Shown in pieces: positions 1 through 8,137 of a stretch of DNA of 64,000 bases (position 1 is the stretch's first letter; each line of letters begins with the position of its first letter). The notes beneath the pieces were generated by a model that was not told the origin of the DNA, did no database searches, and saw only the letters and a list, made by a program, of their open reading frames with translations. Source of the DNA: Paenibacillus sp. CF384 (GTDB taxonomy: Bacteria; Bacillota; Bacilli; Paenibacillales; Paenibacillaceae); assembly GCF_900106745.1 (NCBI RefSeq), contig NZ_FNNV01000001.1:868001-932000 (forward strand), in the 5' to 3' direction. The position numbers and the translations under genes were made by a program.

Positions 1-866
1 CGCTGTACTAATGCACGCGTATCCGTCTGGCGTCCCGGGCGGCGCATTCTCTTCAGAATGGAATCTTCGCTGTGCTGGAGCGGCATATCGATATAGTTGC
101 ATACTTTCGGATTTGCTGCGATAGTATCGATCAATTCGTCCGTAAAGAAGCCTGGATATGCATAATGCAGACGCACCCATGCAATGCCTTCCACTTCGCT
201 AACACGATTCAGCAGTTCCGGAAGCATAAACTTATCATACAGATCCGTACCGTAATTCGTCGAATCCTGTGCAATCAAGCTGACTTCCTTCACGCCTTGC
301 TTAGCCAGCATCTCCACTTCAGCCACGATGGATTCCATCGAACGGCTGCGGAATTTACCGCGCATAATCGGAATCGAACAGAATGTACAAGCGTTGTCGC
401 AGCCTTCGGCGATCTTGACATAAGCTGTGTAACGCGGTGTTGTCACTAAACGCGGGAGCTTCTGATCGTAGTCAAAGACCGGATTGCCGACTTTAACCGG
501 ACGTTTACCGCGAAGCGCTTCTTCGACAATATCCGTAATCTGATGGAAATCACCTGTACCGACGATACCGTCGATCTCCGGCATTTCTTCCATCAACTGC
601 TTCTTATACCGCTGTGTCAAACAACCGGAGACGATAAGCGCCTTAAGCCGGCCTGTTTGCTTGAATTCCGCCATGTCTAGAATTGTATTAACGGACTCTT
701 CCTTAGCCGCATCAATAAATCCGCATGTATTCACGATAATAACGGTGGCATCATCTGCTTGATCCACCAATTGGTAGCCGCGATGATCGATTAGACCGGA
801 CATAATCTCCGAATCGACCAAATTCTTCTCGCAGCCCAATGTTACGACTTTCACTCGTTCTGTCAT
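1..866 (-). CDS. rimO: RimO, ribosomal protein S12 methylthiotransferase (3' end outside window)
   Basis: Radical-SAM methylthiotransferase that adds a methylthio group to an aspartate of ribosomal protein S12. The sequence opens MTERVKVVTLGCEKNLVDSE, the MTTase N-terminal domain with its first cluster-binding Cys in TLGCEKN. Further Cys residues follow in NTCGFIDAAKEES and SGCLTQRY. The radical-SAM motif C-x3-C-x2-C appears as CDNACTFC near residue 150, followed by SIPIMRGKFRSR. GCEKN and the GFIDAAKEES stretch point to RimO rather than MiaB. The gene runs off the left edge, so the TIM-barrel end and TRAM domain are not visible. The ATG at 866 is preceded by GGAGGGG. It follows yajQ after a terminator and has its own strong promoter. 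Confidence 0.93.
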   Translation of the reverse strand, partial: MTERVKVVTLGCEKNLVDSEIMSGLIDHRGYQLVDQADDATVIIVNTCGFIDAAKEESVNTILDMAEFKQTGRLKALIVSGCLTQRYKKQLMEEMPEIDGIVGTGDFHQITDIVEEALRGKRPVKVGNPVFDYDQKLPRLVTTPRYTAYVKIAEGCDNACTFCSIPIMRGKFRSRSMESIVAEVEMLAKQGVKEVSLIAQDSTNYGTDLYDKFMLPELLNRVSEVEGIAWVRLHYAYPGFFTDELIDTIAANPKVCNYIDMPLQHSEDSILKRMRRPGRQTDTRALVQ

Positions 867-905
867 TTTGTATCCCCCAAACCCCTCCGTAAAGCTATCC
901 TAACA

Positions 906-934
906 AGTATAATACAAGGCATATACAGTGTCAA
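906..934 (-). promoter_or_regulatory. Sigma-A type promoter for rimO
   Basis: On the minus strand TTGACA (929-934) and TATACT (906-911) are separated by exactly 17 bp. This is 6/6 and 5/6 against the vegetative consensus, and it lies about 40 bp upstream of the rimO start codon. It sits just downstream of the yajQ terminator, so rimO should be transcribed independently. Confidence 0.75.
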
Positions 935-940
935 AATACG

Positions 941-982
941 AAAAAGTCCCAGCCACCGCGACTTTGCCTGCGGACCGGGACT
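941..982 (-). terminator. Intrinsic terminator after yajQ
   Basis: Read on the minus strand, AGTCCC (977-982) pairs with GGGACT (945-950) around an imperfectly paired GC-rich interior, followed by a TTTTT run at 941-945. It lies about 20 bp beyond the yajQ stop codon. Confidence 0.75.
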
Positions 983-1003
983 CTTCTTATGTACCTAAAT
1001 CGC

Positions 1004-1492
1004 TTAGCGGTAGTTCGTAAATTGCAGATCAATTTGAAGATCTGCGCCGCGCAGCAACGCCATGACCGCTTGCAAATCATCAAGGCTCTTGCCTGTTACA
1101 CGAATGGAATCGCCTTGAATTTGGCTTTTCACTTTCAGCTTGGAATCACGAATCAGAATATTAATTTTCTTCGAGATATCCTGCTCGATGCCTTGTTTCA
1201 GTTTAATCTTCTGTCTAACCGTTCCCGCCGAAGCCGGCTCCAATTTGCCAAATTCCATGTTCTTGATCGGCACACCGCGTTTGATCATTTTGGATTGCAA
1301 AATATCAATGACGCTCGCCAATTTGTACTCGTCATCCGATACGACGACAATATCTTCTTTCTCGATTGCAATACTGCTCTTGCTGTTCTTGAAGTCAAAG
1401 CGCGTTTCAATCTCCCGCTCCGCTTGTGTGATTGCATTGTTCAGCTCTTGCATATCGACTTTCGATACGATATCAAATGAATTCTCAGCCAT
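1004..1492 (-). CDS. yajQ: YajQ family nucleotide-binding protein
   Basis: Small cytoplasmic protein of the YajQ (UPF0234/DUF520) family, 162 aa, the normal length. Family members bind nucleotides (cyclic di-GMP in some Gram-negative bacteria); the role in Firmicutes is not established. The N terminus SFDIVSKVDMQELNNA and the C-terminal VTGKSLDDLQAVMALLRG are typical. I start at the ATG at 1492, where family similarity begins. An AAGGAG lies 12 nt upstream. A second ATG between the two is out of frame and opens only a four-codon reading frame overlapping the start, an odd leader. An upstream in-frame extension exists but has no family similarity. Hairpins flank the gene on both sides, so it is probably a single-gene unit. 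Confidence 0.9.
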   Translation of the reverse strand: MAENSFDIVSKVDMQELNNAITQAEREIETRFDFKNSKSSIAIEKEDIVVVSDDEYKLASVIDILQSKMIKRGVPIKNMEFGKLEPASAGTVRQKIKLKQGIEQDISKKINILIRDSKLKVKSQIQGDSIRVTGKSLDDLQAVMALLRGADLQIDLQFTNYR

Positions 1493-1529
1493 CTTCCATT
1501 GCAGCTCCTTTGCTTTTTCATTGACAAGT

Positions 1530-1535
1530 ATTATA
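1530..1535 (-). promoter_or_regulatory. Possible -10 element for yajQ
   Basis: A perfect TATAAT on the minus strand sits about 38 bp upstream of the yajQ ATG and just after the rodZ terminator hairpin. The -35 region is weak (TTTTCT or TTTCTT at 16-17 bp), so only the -10 is called. Confidence 0.4.
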
Positions 1536-1553
1536 ACGCATCTTCCTGCACAA

Positions 1554-1594
1554 GAAAAGGCATTCCTCCCGGCTATTCCCGGCATGAATGCCTT
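1554..1594 (-). terminator. Terminator hairpin after rodZ
   Basis: Minus-strand arms AAGGCATTC (1586-1594) and GAATGCCTT (1557-1565) are followed by a short T-rich stretch. The arms begin 8 bp past the rodZ stop codon. The T-run is short, so termination may be partial. Confidence 0.6.
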
Positions 1595-1601
1595 GTTCAC
1601 G

Positions 1602-2534
1602 TTATTGTGCAGGTGTTTCCGTCGTTTCCCCTTCAGCCATATCAAGCTGCATGCGGTGCGGCTTCCCCGTCCCGTTGCCGTCCTCTAGCAGAACGCCGTC
1701 AACGGTCACGTCAACTAAATCCGCGCGTCCGATATTAATATAAACAGGACCATTGATATCAAGCTCAGTCGTTTCACCGGATTTAGTAAAACTATGCTGC
1801 AGCAAATATTTTTTCCCGTTCTTGTTGTTCTCTTTAACGCCTATCCAAGCAGCACCTGTCGCTTTGAACACGAGTTTATGCGTGCCGGCAGGTGCAACCT
1901 TGTAATAATCCGTCGAACCGGAAGAACGATCAAGCGTCAGCGTTGTAGCTGGCACGACAGGCTCCTCCACTGGCGTCTCATCCGTTGGCGGCGGCGTAAC
2001 CGGAACTTCATCTTTGCCGCCGGTAGATTCGTTAGTGGACGAATTATCGTTATTCTTGACCGTATCCTTATCCGGGTTATAATCCGGTGCTTTCGTCTGG
2101 TCCGTCATCTTCGTCTGATCTGTCGTATTCACATTATCTTTGTTAGGCTGCTTGATTGCATAAATATAAACAACCACGATAATCAAGAGCAGAAACGACC
2201 ACATCAGCGTACGGAATCCCCATTTGCCCCATCGATCATTGGCTTGCGTTTGAGAACGGCGTGGTCGTTGGATCGGCTCCACCACTTGCTCCGGAACGTT
2301 AGAGGGGATTTCTTTGTTGTACAACCGAAGAACCTCGTCAGCATCAAGCCCAACTGCTTCCGCATAGTTCTTTACAAACGCACGCACATAGAATGAACCG
2401 GGAAGCACACTATAATTGCCTTCCTCAATCGCTTCAAGATAGCGTTTACGAATTTTCGTCAATTCCTGGATATCATCCAGGGACAGCCTTCGCTGTTCCC
2501 TCGCCTTCTGAAGCAAGGCACCCAAATCCGACAT
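1602..2534 (-). CDS. ymfM: RodZ-like helix-turn-helix membrane protein (YmfM)
   Basis: Single-pass membrane protein of the RodZ/YmfM family, which links the MreB cytoskeleton to cell-shape control. Residues about 5-75 form a cytoplasmic HTH_25 domain (LLQKAREQRRLSLDDIQELT, then FVKNYAEAVGLDADEVL). A transmembrane helix follows at about 112-132 (LMWSFLLLIIVVVYIYAI). Next come a Thr/Pro/Asp-rich linker and a C-terminal DUF4115 beta domain. The ATG at 2534 is chosen because GAGGAGG lies 7 nt upstream; a GTG six bases earlier overlaps that ribosome binding site. The protein is 310 aa. It sits between ymfK and yajQ as in related genomes. MreB binding is inferred from the family. Confidence 0.88.
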   Translation of the reverse strand: MSDLGALLQKAREQRRLSLDDIQELTKIRKRYLEAIEEGNYSVLPGSFYVRAFVKNYAEAVGLDADEVLRLYNKEIPSNVPEQVVEPIQRPRRSQTQANDRWGKWGFRTLMWSFLLLIIVVVYIYAIKQPNKDNVNTTDQTKMTDQTKAPDYNPDKDTVKNNDNSSTNESTGGKDEVPVTPPPTDETPVEEPVVPATTLTLDRSSGSTDYYKVAPAGTHKLVFKATGAAWIGVKENNKNGKKYLLQHSFTKSGETTELDINGPVYINIGRADLVDVTVDGVLLEDGNGTGKPHRMQLDMAEGETTETPAQ

Positions 2535-2554
2535 GACCACACCTCCTCATTTCA

Positions 2555-3319
2555 TCAAAAATCGTTAAAGCCCATCGTAAACGATTCGTAAGAAATTTCC
2601 TCGTCGGGTGTATTTCGCAATTCGATAATATAATCAAAATCACTATATTCATACGCCGATTCTTTCACGAAAATATCCGGATGCTCGATAACTTTGGTCG
2701 ATGGCATTGCCATAATTTCTTGTAATAGCGCATGATGCTTCTCATTTGAACGAATTGTGCTGACAATCCCGTCGATAATAAAAATATTGTTCGGGGTCAT
2801 CTCCTCTTCCGACAGCTGGCTGCGCACGGTTTGTCTAAGCAGCGTAGAAGAAACGAAAGTCCAGCGTTTATTGGAACAGACGCTGCCCGCAATAATGGAT
2901 TCCGTCTTACCGACGCGCGGCATTCCACGCAGTCCGATTAATTGGTTACCCTCTCGTTTAAACACTTCTCCAAGGAAATCAACCAGCATCCCCAGCTCGT
3001 CCCGCGTAAATCGGAATGTTTTGCGATCGTCAGAATCACGTTCGATATAGCGGCCATGACGAACCGCCAATATATCTACGAGTTTGGGTTCACGCAGCTT
3101 AAGTACCGTAATATTGTCTACCTTCTGAAGCATACGTCCGAGAATTTCAATCTTCTCGTCGTCATTCGTTTGCAGCAGCATGCCGCGTGTACGGTTCTCT
3201 ACACCATTAATCGTAAGAATGTTGACTTCAAGCATACCGAGCAAGGAGGCGATATCGCCGAGCAAGCCCGGGCGGTTCTTATGTATTCTGTATTCCATGT
3301 ACCATTGTTTAAATTCCAT
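2555..3319 (-). CDS. ymfK: DUF3388 protein YmfK (ACT domain plus P-loop-like region)
   Basis: Conserved Firmicute protein of unknown function, 254 aa. Residues about 8-80 look like an ACT-type regulatory domain (HKNRPGLLGDIASLLGMLEV, with a conserved ING and a second strand at DNITVLKL). The second half carries GLRGMPRVGKTES at about 133-145, which resembles a Walker A motif, and FIIDGIV, which may be a Walker B. That suggests a nucleotide-binding module controlled by a small ligand, but this is inference. The ATG at 3319 has a GAGGTGTCATA leader. The gene stops 20 bp before the rodZ start and they are probably co-transcribed. No enzymatic function should be assigned. Confidence 0.85.
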   Translation of the reverse strand: MEFKQWYMEYRIHKNRPGLLGDIASLLGMLEVNILTINGVENRTRGMLLQTNDDEKIEILGRMLQKVDNITVLKLREPKLVDILAVRHGRYIERDSDDRKTFRFTRDELGMLVDFLGEVFKREGNQLIGLRGMPRVGKTESIIAGSVCSNKRWTFVSSTLLRQTVRSQLSEEEMTPNNIFIIDGIVSTIRSNEKHHALLQEIMAMPSTKVIEHPDIFVKESAYEYSDFDYIIELRNTPDEEISYESFTMGFNDF

Positions 3320-3383
3320 TATGACACCTCGTGTTTGTGGAGGAATAGGTAGTAAGCTAATAATTCATGTGTGATAAAAGATT

Positions 3384-3412
3384 ATTCTACAATATTCGTC
3401 AATATCCTGCAA
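3384..3412 (-). promoter_or_regulatory. Candidate sigma-A promoter for ymfK-rodZ
   Basis: Minus strand TTGCAG (3407-3412), 17 bp, TAGAAT (3384-3389), about 65 bp upstream of ymfK and after the ymfJ terminator. The -10 is good (5/6) and the -35 only moderate (3/6). Confidence 0.5.
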
Positions 3413-3430
3413 CCTCAGGCAAACATTACA

Positions 3431-3458
3431 GAAAAGCCTCCGTTTCGGGAGGCTTTTC
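3431..3458 (-). terminator. Terminator after the ymfJ gene
   Basis: A perfect 11-bp stem GAAAAGCCTCC / GGAGGCTTTTC with a 6-nt loop lies 11 bp past the ymfJ stop. The A-rich 5' arm and T-rich 3' arm make it function-like on either strand. Confidence 0.8.
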
Positions 3459-3469
3459 TCGTGGAAGGT

Positions 3470-3721
3470 TTACGAACTTTGTACAAGCTTGACCATTAGG
3501 CCAGCAATCGTTTTTCGTTCCTGCTCGTCGCCGACATCCCAAAGTTCCTTGATTGCGCGTTCCTGCTCGTTTTTGGGATCGACCTTTTCTCCAAGGAAGG
3601 AGCCGATCTCATAGGCAAGATTTGCAATGGTGTCTTCATTCAATCCCATTCCCTTGGCCTGATCCACGCGATCGCTCAAGAAATTCTTCCAATTTTCGAA
3701 ATTAGAAAGGACAGTTGACAT
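3470..3721 (-). CDS. ymfJ: DUF3243 small protein YmfJ
   Basis: Conserved 83-aa cytoplasmic protein of the DUF3243 family, found next to ymfI and ymfK in spore-forming Firmicutes; no function is established. It is acidic and helical by composition, with the family pattern FENWKNFLSDRVDQAKGMG near the N terminus and AYEIGSFLGEKVDPKNEQE in the middle. There is no signal peptide or membrane segment. GGAGGAA precedes the ATG at good distance. It is followed directly by a strong terminator, so it ends the transcription unit that starts at the M16 peptidase genes. Confidence 0.88.
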   Translation of the reverse strand: MSTVLSNFENWKNFLSDRVDQAKGMGLNEDTIANLAYEIGSFLGEKVDPKNEQERAIKELWDVGDEQERKTIAGLMVKLVQSS

Positions 3722-3809
3722 TGTTTCTGTTCCTCCTTCGCATGTTAGCCGTTATACGGCAACAACCGTATTGTACACGCAAAGGATCAATCTTATTCGG
3801 ATTTGAGCA

Positions 3810-4559
3810 TCAAGTCAGCCAACCGCCGTTTGGACTAATGATTTGGCCTGTAATGTACGCGGACTCCGGCAACGCCAAGAAATAAACCAGCGATGCAATT
3901 TCCTCAGGCTGCGCAAAACGGCCAACGGGAATTTCGGACTCCAATGCCGACTTCTCTTCTGCATTGAGGTTGTCCAGCATCACGGTATCGACAGCCCCGG
4001 GCGCTACTGCGTTTACAGTAACTCCTGACGGCGCCAATTCCTTGGCTAGTGCTTTCGTGAAGGCGTTCATGCCGCCTTTGCTGGTGGAGTACAGCACCTC
4101 GCACGAGGCACCGGACATCCCCCATATGGACGAGACATTAATGATGCGGCCGAATCGCTGGGAAATCATCGCGGGCATAAAGAGCTGCGTACAGAGAAAC
4201 ATACCCTTTAAATTCACGTTCATGACTTCGTCCCAAGCTTCTTCCGTCACATCCTCTAACATGCTGTAATGGGCAATTCCGGCATTGTTAACGACGATAT
4301 CCGGCATCATGCCACGAGACTCCAGCTTCTCGCGCATGCGAACAAGCTGCTCCTTCGAACGAATATCCGCAGTAACGGTCAACACATTGGCAGCACCGAG
4401 CCGCATACAGCTGCGAGCCGTCTCGTTGGCCGCTTCATGTGCCTGATTATAATGAATGACGACGTTCATGTTCTCCGCGGCGAAGCGGCGCGCAATGGCC
4501 GCTCCGATCCCACGGCTTCCCCCGGTCACGAGCACCGTCATTTCTTTTAATGTTTTCAA
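3810..4559 (-). CDS. ymfI: Short-chain dehydrogenase/reductase YmfI (FabG-like)
   Basis: Classical SDR-family NAD(P)-dependent oxidoreductase, 249 aa. The cofactor-binding motif TGGSRGIG is near residue 13-20 and the structural NNAG near 92. The catalytic Ser is in NVSSIWG, and Tyr and Lys are in YSTSK (YxxxK spacing). The nearest well-known relative is 3-oxoacyl-ACP reductase FabG, but the substrate cannot be read from sequence. The frame begins with TTG at 4559, giving a TTGA overlap with the ymfH stop. An ATG at 4541 (MTVLVTGGSRGIG) is the alternative, and neither has a strong ribosome binding site. The overlap suggests translational coupling to the M16 peptidase genes. Confidence 0.85.
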   Translation of the reverse strand: MKTLKEMTVLVTGGSRGIGAAIARRFAAENMNVVIHYNQAHEAANETARSCMRLGAANVLTVTADIRSKEQLVRMREKLESRGMMPDIVVNNAGIAHYSMLEDVTEEAWDEVMNVNLKGMFLCTQLFMPAMISQRFGRIINVSSIWGMSGASCEVLYSTSKGGMNAFTKALAKELAPSGVTVNAVAPGAVDTVMLDNLNAEEKSALESEIPVGRFAQPEEIASLVYFLALPESAYITGQIISPNGGWLT

Positions 4560-5842
4560 TCTGATTCTTTCGCTACGATGGATACAGCCATTCGATTCCA
4601 GTCAAAATGATTACGCAGCCGCTCATTTGCTTCTTCGAGCGTAATGCTTTCATAGACGGGCAGCATCTTGAACAGATCTGCGCCACGGAAACGATAGCGT
4701 GTAAATTCACCGGCGATTGCTTCAGGGGAGTTCAGCATACGAAGGTAGCCGCCGATTTTTTTGCGTTTGGTCCGCTCGAATGTTTCCTCGTTAAGTCCCG
4801 TTGATTGTGCTTCATCTATTGCAGCACGAAGCCGGCGAATAAGCTCATCCGGATCGCGCGTTTCTCCGCCTAAAACGGAGAAAGCATAATCCTCACTGCT
4901 GTTGAACTCATGCCCGAACGAATCCGAAATGAGATTATCATCATATAAAGCATGATAAATAGGTGCACTTGAACCTAATAACGCTTCTAACATCAACTTT
5001 GTTGCAAGCTCTGTCCGAAGCAGCTCCTCGGGCTTCAAAGCACCGCGATCCTCTTTAAAGCCGATCATGCATTTCGGCATAGAAACAGGCAAAGCTGTTG
5101 TTTTACGCGGAATTTTCACTGTATCCGGCTCCGGATCGAAGAATCTGGAGATTGGGCCTTGCGGCTCGAAGGTTTTGCGCGCCTGATTCTCCCGCACCAG
5201 CTTCATAACCGCTTCCGCCTGCACGCCTCCCACAACGAACAGAAACATGTTGGATGGGTGGTAGAAGGTTTCATAGCAGCTGTACAGCGTTTCTTTGGTA
5301 ATCTGACGGATCGAATCGACCGTGCCGGCAATGTCGATATGTATCGGATGCTTGTGATATAACGCATCGATCAACCCAAAATAAACACGCCAATCCGCAT
5401 TGTCGCGATACATATTGATTTCCTGCTCGATGATCCCTTTCTCCTTCTCGACGTTCTCGTCGGTGAAGTAAGGATTTTGCACAAAGTCCAGCAAGGTTTC
5501 CAGGTTCGCATCGATTTGCTCCGTAGCCGAGAAGAGATAAACGGTGCGATCGAAGCTAGTATATGCGTTCGCCGATGCACCTTGAGACGCAAAGGTTGCG
5601 AAAATATCACCTGTCGGCTCTTCAAACATCTTGTGCTCCAAGAAATGAGCGATGCCGTCCGGAACTGAGATCGGTGCTTGATCGCCTACGGCAAACCGAT
5701 TATCAATCGATCCGTAGCGAGTGGAGAATGTCGCATAGGTCTTGCTGAACCCTTCCTTGGGCAGAACAACGACTTCCAAACCATTCGGTAAAATTTCACG
5801 GTACAGCGTTTCTTGAACGCCTGGGTAAGCTAACGTTTCCAT
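4556..5842 (-). CDS. ymfH: M16 zinc peptidase YmfH (active-site subunit)
   Basis: Pitrilysin-family (M16) metallopeptidase, 428 aa. The inverted zinc motif HxxEH is seen as HFLEHKMFEE near residue 69-73, with the downstream glutamate region EKEKGIIEQEINMY, so this protein should be catalytically competent. Start: ATG at 5842 giving METLAYPGVQETLY; an upstream extension of 24 codons overlaps the end of ymfF and is rejected. The gene begins 4 bp after the ymfF stop and overlaps ymfI by 4 bp. YmfF and YmfH form an active/inactive pair, as M16B enzymes often do. The peptide substrate is unknown. Confidence 0.9.
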   Translation of the reverse strand: METLAYPGVQETLYREILPNGLEVVVLPKEGFSKTYATFSTRYGSIDNRFAVGDQAPISVPDGIAHFLEHKMFEEPTGDIFATFASQGASANAYTSFDRTVYLFSATEQIDANLETLLDFVQNPYFTDENVEKEKGIIEQEINMYRDNADWRVYFGLIDALYHKHPIHIDIAGTVDSIRQITKETLYSCYETFYHPSNMFLFVVGGVQAEAVMKLVRENQARKTFEPQGPISRFFDPEPDTVKIPRKTTALPVSMPKCMIGFKEDRGALKPEELLRTELATKLMLEALLGSSAPIYHALYDDNLISDSFGHEFNSSEDYAFSVLGGETRDPDELIRRLRAAIDEAQSTGLNEETFERTKRKKIGGYLRMLNSPEAIAGEFTRYRFRGADLFKMLPVYESITLEEANERLRNHFDWNRMAVSIVAKESD

Positions 5843-5846
5843 AGGC

Positions 5847-7127
5847 TTAGCCCTCCTTCCTGTCACGCAGGAAATAGATCGTATCGAGCTCGGTTTTGTG
5901 TGCGATAGCCGCAATCTGCTCCGCAGTAACAGCCTGCACTTGCTCTAGGAGCTGTGCAGCGGAACGTTCGCGCTTGGAAAGAATGGCATTGAAATCGAAG
6001 CCGATCATTTCATTAGCGGAATCTTGAAGCTCCCGCAGATGATTGGCGATCATCGCTTTCGTCTGATTCATTTCCAGATCACTGTAGCTGCCGCTTCGCA
6101 TACTCTCTAACTGCTCTTTAATAATCGTAGTCGCCTTATCGTAATTGGCGATTTCAATGCCGGATTGGATCGTGCAAATGCCTTTATGACCGTCTAAGCG
6201 AGAGGACGCATAATAAGCTAGGCTGGCTTTCTCACGTACGTTAAGAAACAGCTTGGAATGCGGGTAGCCGCCCAGAATACCGTTATACAGCAGGGCTGCC
6301 GGGTAATCGTCATCGCCATAAGCCGTGTTAATCCGAAGGCCCAAGTTCAGCTTGCCTTGATTCACGTCCATTTGTTCGACAACCGTCTGAACCTGACTAA
6401 TGGGCTTACGAATCTCCGGCAGCTTATAATCGGCCGGCGCTCCCTCGTTATGATGAAACGCTTCCGCTACGAGCGCTTTCACTTCTTCCAGCGAAGTGTC
6501 GCCCACTACATACAAATCAAATGCAGCGTTGGACAGCCATTCTCGATAAGCCGACGTAACGGACTCCGGTGTCAGATTCGCAATGTCTTCGAGTTTGCCG
6601 AGCGGGTGAAGACGATAAGGCTCATCCTCGCACATGACCTCTAAGCAACGCTCCGCCGCATAACGAATTTTATCGTTAATGATCGCCTCAAGACGCTTAC
6701 GCAGTGTTTCTTTCTCGGCCTCTACGTATTTGGAGCGAAGATGCCCGTTCTCTAATGTCGGCTCGGTAAGGACCTCGCCTAACAGTTTCAAAGACTCGCC
6801 AAGCAGCGGCTGCTCGGACGATACGAACCGGTCGTTAATGACGTCCATTCTGAACTGCACAATTTGAGCATCGCCGCGTTTGTACACGTCGAAGCCGAAG
6901 CCTGCACCATACAAGTCATCAAGACGTTCGCGGAACTCAATTGTCTCCGGCGTGGATGCCGTTCCCCGGCGCAGCACAAATGGTATTAGAGCTACCGGAG
7001 TAACAGTCTCTTCCGTCAGCGGGAGACCACAGTACAAGGAAATAGAAAATGTTTTGAAGCGCTGTGTGGGCAGAACATGCAAGCGAATTCGATTCAGCTG
7101 TCCTCGTTGAAATGGAGAGTTGCTCAC
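5847..7127 (-). CDS. ymfF: M16 family protein YmfF lacking the zinc motif
   Basis: M16-fold protein of 426 aa, partner of YmfH. The N-terminal domain is clear (IRLHVLPTQRFKTFSISLYC), but where active members have HxxEH this one reads TPETIEFRERLDDLYGAGF, with no His-x-x-Glu-His. It is therefore expected to be the non-catalytic half of a heterodimer, like the alpha subunit of mitochondrial processing peptidase. The GTG at 7127 is preferred because AAGGGGG lies 9 nt upstream; a TTG at 7151 is in frame but has no ribosome binding site. First gene of the ymfF-ymfH-ymfI-ymfJ cluster. Confidence 0.87.
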   Translation of the reverse strand: MSNSPFQRGQLNRIRLHVLPTQRFKTFSISLYCGLPLTEETVTPVALIPFVLRRGTASTPETIEFRERLDDLYGAGFGFDVYKRGDAQIVQFRMDVINDRFVSSEQPLLGESLKLLGEVLTEPTLENGHLRSKYVEAEKETLRKRLEAIINDKIRYAAERCLEVMCEDEPYRLHPLGKLEDIANLTPESVTSAYREWLSNAAFDLYVVGDTSLEEVKALVAEAFHHNEGAPADYKLPEIRKPISQVQTVVEQMDVNQGKLNLGLRINTAYGDDDYPAALLYNGILGGYPHSKLFLNVREKASLAYYASSRLDGHKGICTIQSGIEIANYDKATTIIKEQLESMRSGSYSDLEMNQTKAMIANHLRELQDSANEMIGFDFNAILSKRERSAAQLLEQVQAVTAEQIAAIAHKTELDTIYFLRDRKEG

Positions 7128-7256
7128 GCAACACGACCCCCTTCCGCTCAAGTTTCTAAAGTCAATCTATTCCAATTTCCTAGGTTCTATTCCATTCTAC
7201 CCGATCGGAAATGGAAGAAGCAACCCGCGTCGATCAGCAGGCTGCTCCTCAAATTA

Positions 7257-8039
7257 CTACATACAGAAAATATGTTTTCCGATCGTTTTCACCTGTGGAC
7301 GTGACCATATCCATTTGGAAGTTGCAGTCACCGGATTGAAGTAATAGAGGCATCCGCCGGTAGGATCTAAACCATTGATGGCATCCTGAACCGCTTTCTT
7401 CGCGTTCTCATTGGGTGTCAACCAAATTTGTCCATCGGCAACTGCCGTGAAAGCCCCCGGCTGGAAAATAACGCCGGAAACCGTGTTCGGGAAGCTTGGC
7501 GACTTCACTCGATTCAGGATAACGGCTGCCACAGCTACCTGTCCGATAAATGGCTCCCCGCGGGATTCACCATACACGGCATTGGCCATCAGCTTAAGAT
7601 CATTCGCAGACAAACCAAGGTTGTTGGACTTGTTTACGTCTGATCCGGAATTGTTCTGATTACCGCTTGATCCACTGCCGCTACTCCCGCCGCTGCTCGT
7701 ATCTGCTGCAGACGGTTTCCAATTCTTCGTTGCTTCCCACAGCTTCAATTTCGTCTTTGCCCCGACAACCCCATCGGATTTGAGGCCGAACTTCCATTGA
7801 AACCATGTGACTGCTTTTTTCGTGTTGGTCCCGAAAACTCCGTCAACTTTGCCGTCGAAGTAGCCAAGTGCTTTCAACCGGCCTTGCAGCTCTGTGACGT
7901 CTTTTCCTGATGACCCGACTTTGAGTGTAGCGCTGCTGAACGTTTCGGTTGTTTTACCGAACGAGGCATGCTTCAATGTGAAGGCGCCGAACAACAGAAG
8001 GACGATGACGATGGTCACCGTAATTAAACGATTTCTCAT
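7257..8039 (-). CDS. sleB: Spore cortex-lytic enzyme SleB
   Basis: Germination-specific cell-wall hydrolase (lytic transglycosylase type), 260 aa. It has an N-terminal signal or anchor segment (ITVTIVIVLLLFGAFTL). A PG_binding_1 domain follows at about 45-105 (VTELQGRLKALGYFDGKVDG). After a Ser/Gly/Asn linker comes the Hydrolase_2 catalytic domain from about 145, with the conserved glutamate in NAVYGESRGEPFIGQVAVAA. C-terminal YYFNPVTATSKWIWSRPQV is typical. It sits alone between spoIIIE and ymfF, without the ypeB partner that adjoins sleB in B. subtilis. A sigma-G-like promoter lies just upstream, which supports forespore expression. Another SleB-like cortex hydrolase cannot be excluded. Confidence 0.85.
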   Translation of the reverse strand: MRNRLITVTIVIVLLLFGAFTLKHASFGKTTETFSSATLKVGSSGKDVTELQGRLKALGYFDGKVDGVFGTNTKKAVTWFQWKFGLKSDGVVGAKTKLKLWEATKNWKPSAADTSSGGSSGSGSSGNQNNSGSDVNKSNNLGLSANDLKLMANAVYGESRGEPFIGQVAVAAVILNRVKSPSFPNTVSGVIFQPGAFTAVADGQIWLTPNENAKKAVQDAINGLDPTGGCLYYFNPVTATSKWIWSRPQVKTIGKHIFCM

Positions 8040-8096
8040 CTTTAGAATCTGCCTTTCTCTTGCAAATGGATTCGCAAAGCAAGCGAAGCATATTCC

Positions 8097-8126
8097 TAGT
8101 ATGAGAAATCAAGGATACGATTATGC
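8097..8126 (-). promoter_or_regulatory. Candidate sigma-G (forespore) promoter for sleB
   Basis: Minus strand GCATA (8122-8126), 18 bp, CATACTA (8097-8103), about 57 bp upstream of the sleB ATG. This fits the known sigma-G pattern (GMATR, 17-18 bp, CATNNTA). B. subtilis sleB is a sigma-G gene, so function and signal agree. Confidence 0.6.
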
Positions 8127-8137
8127 ATGAATTTGCC

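Noticed and set aside
989-1480. 163-codon plus-strand frame over yajQ
   Set aside because: Exact antisense shadow of yajQ with no motif.
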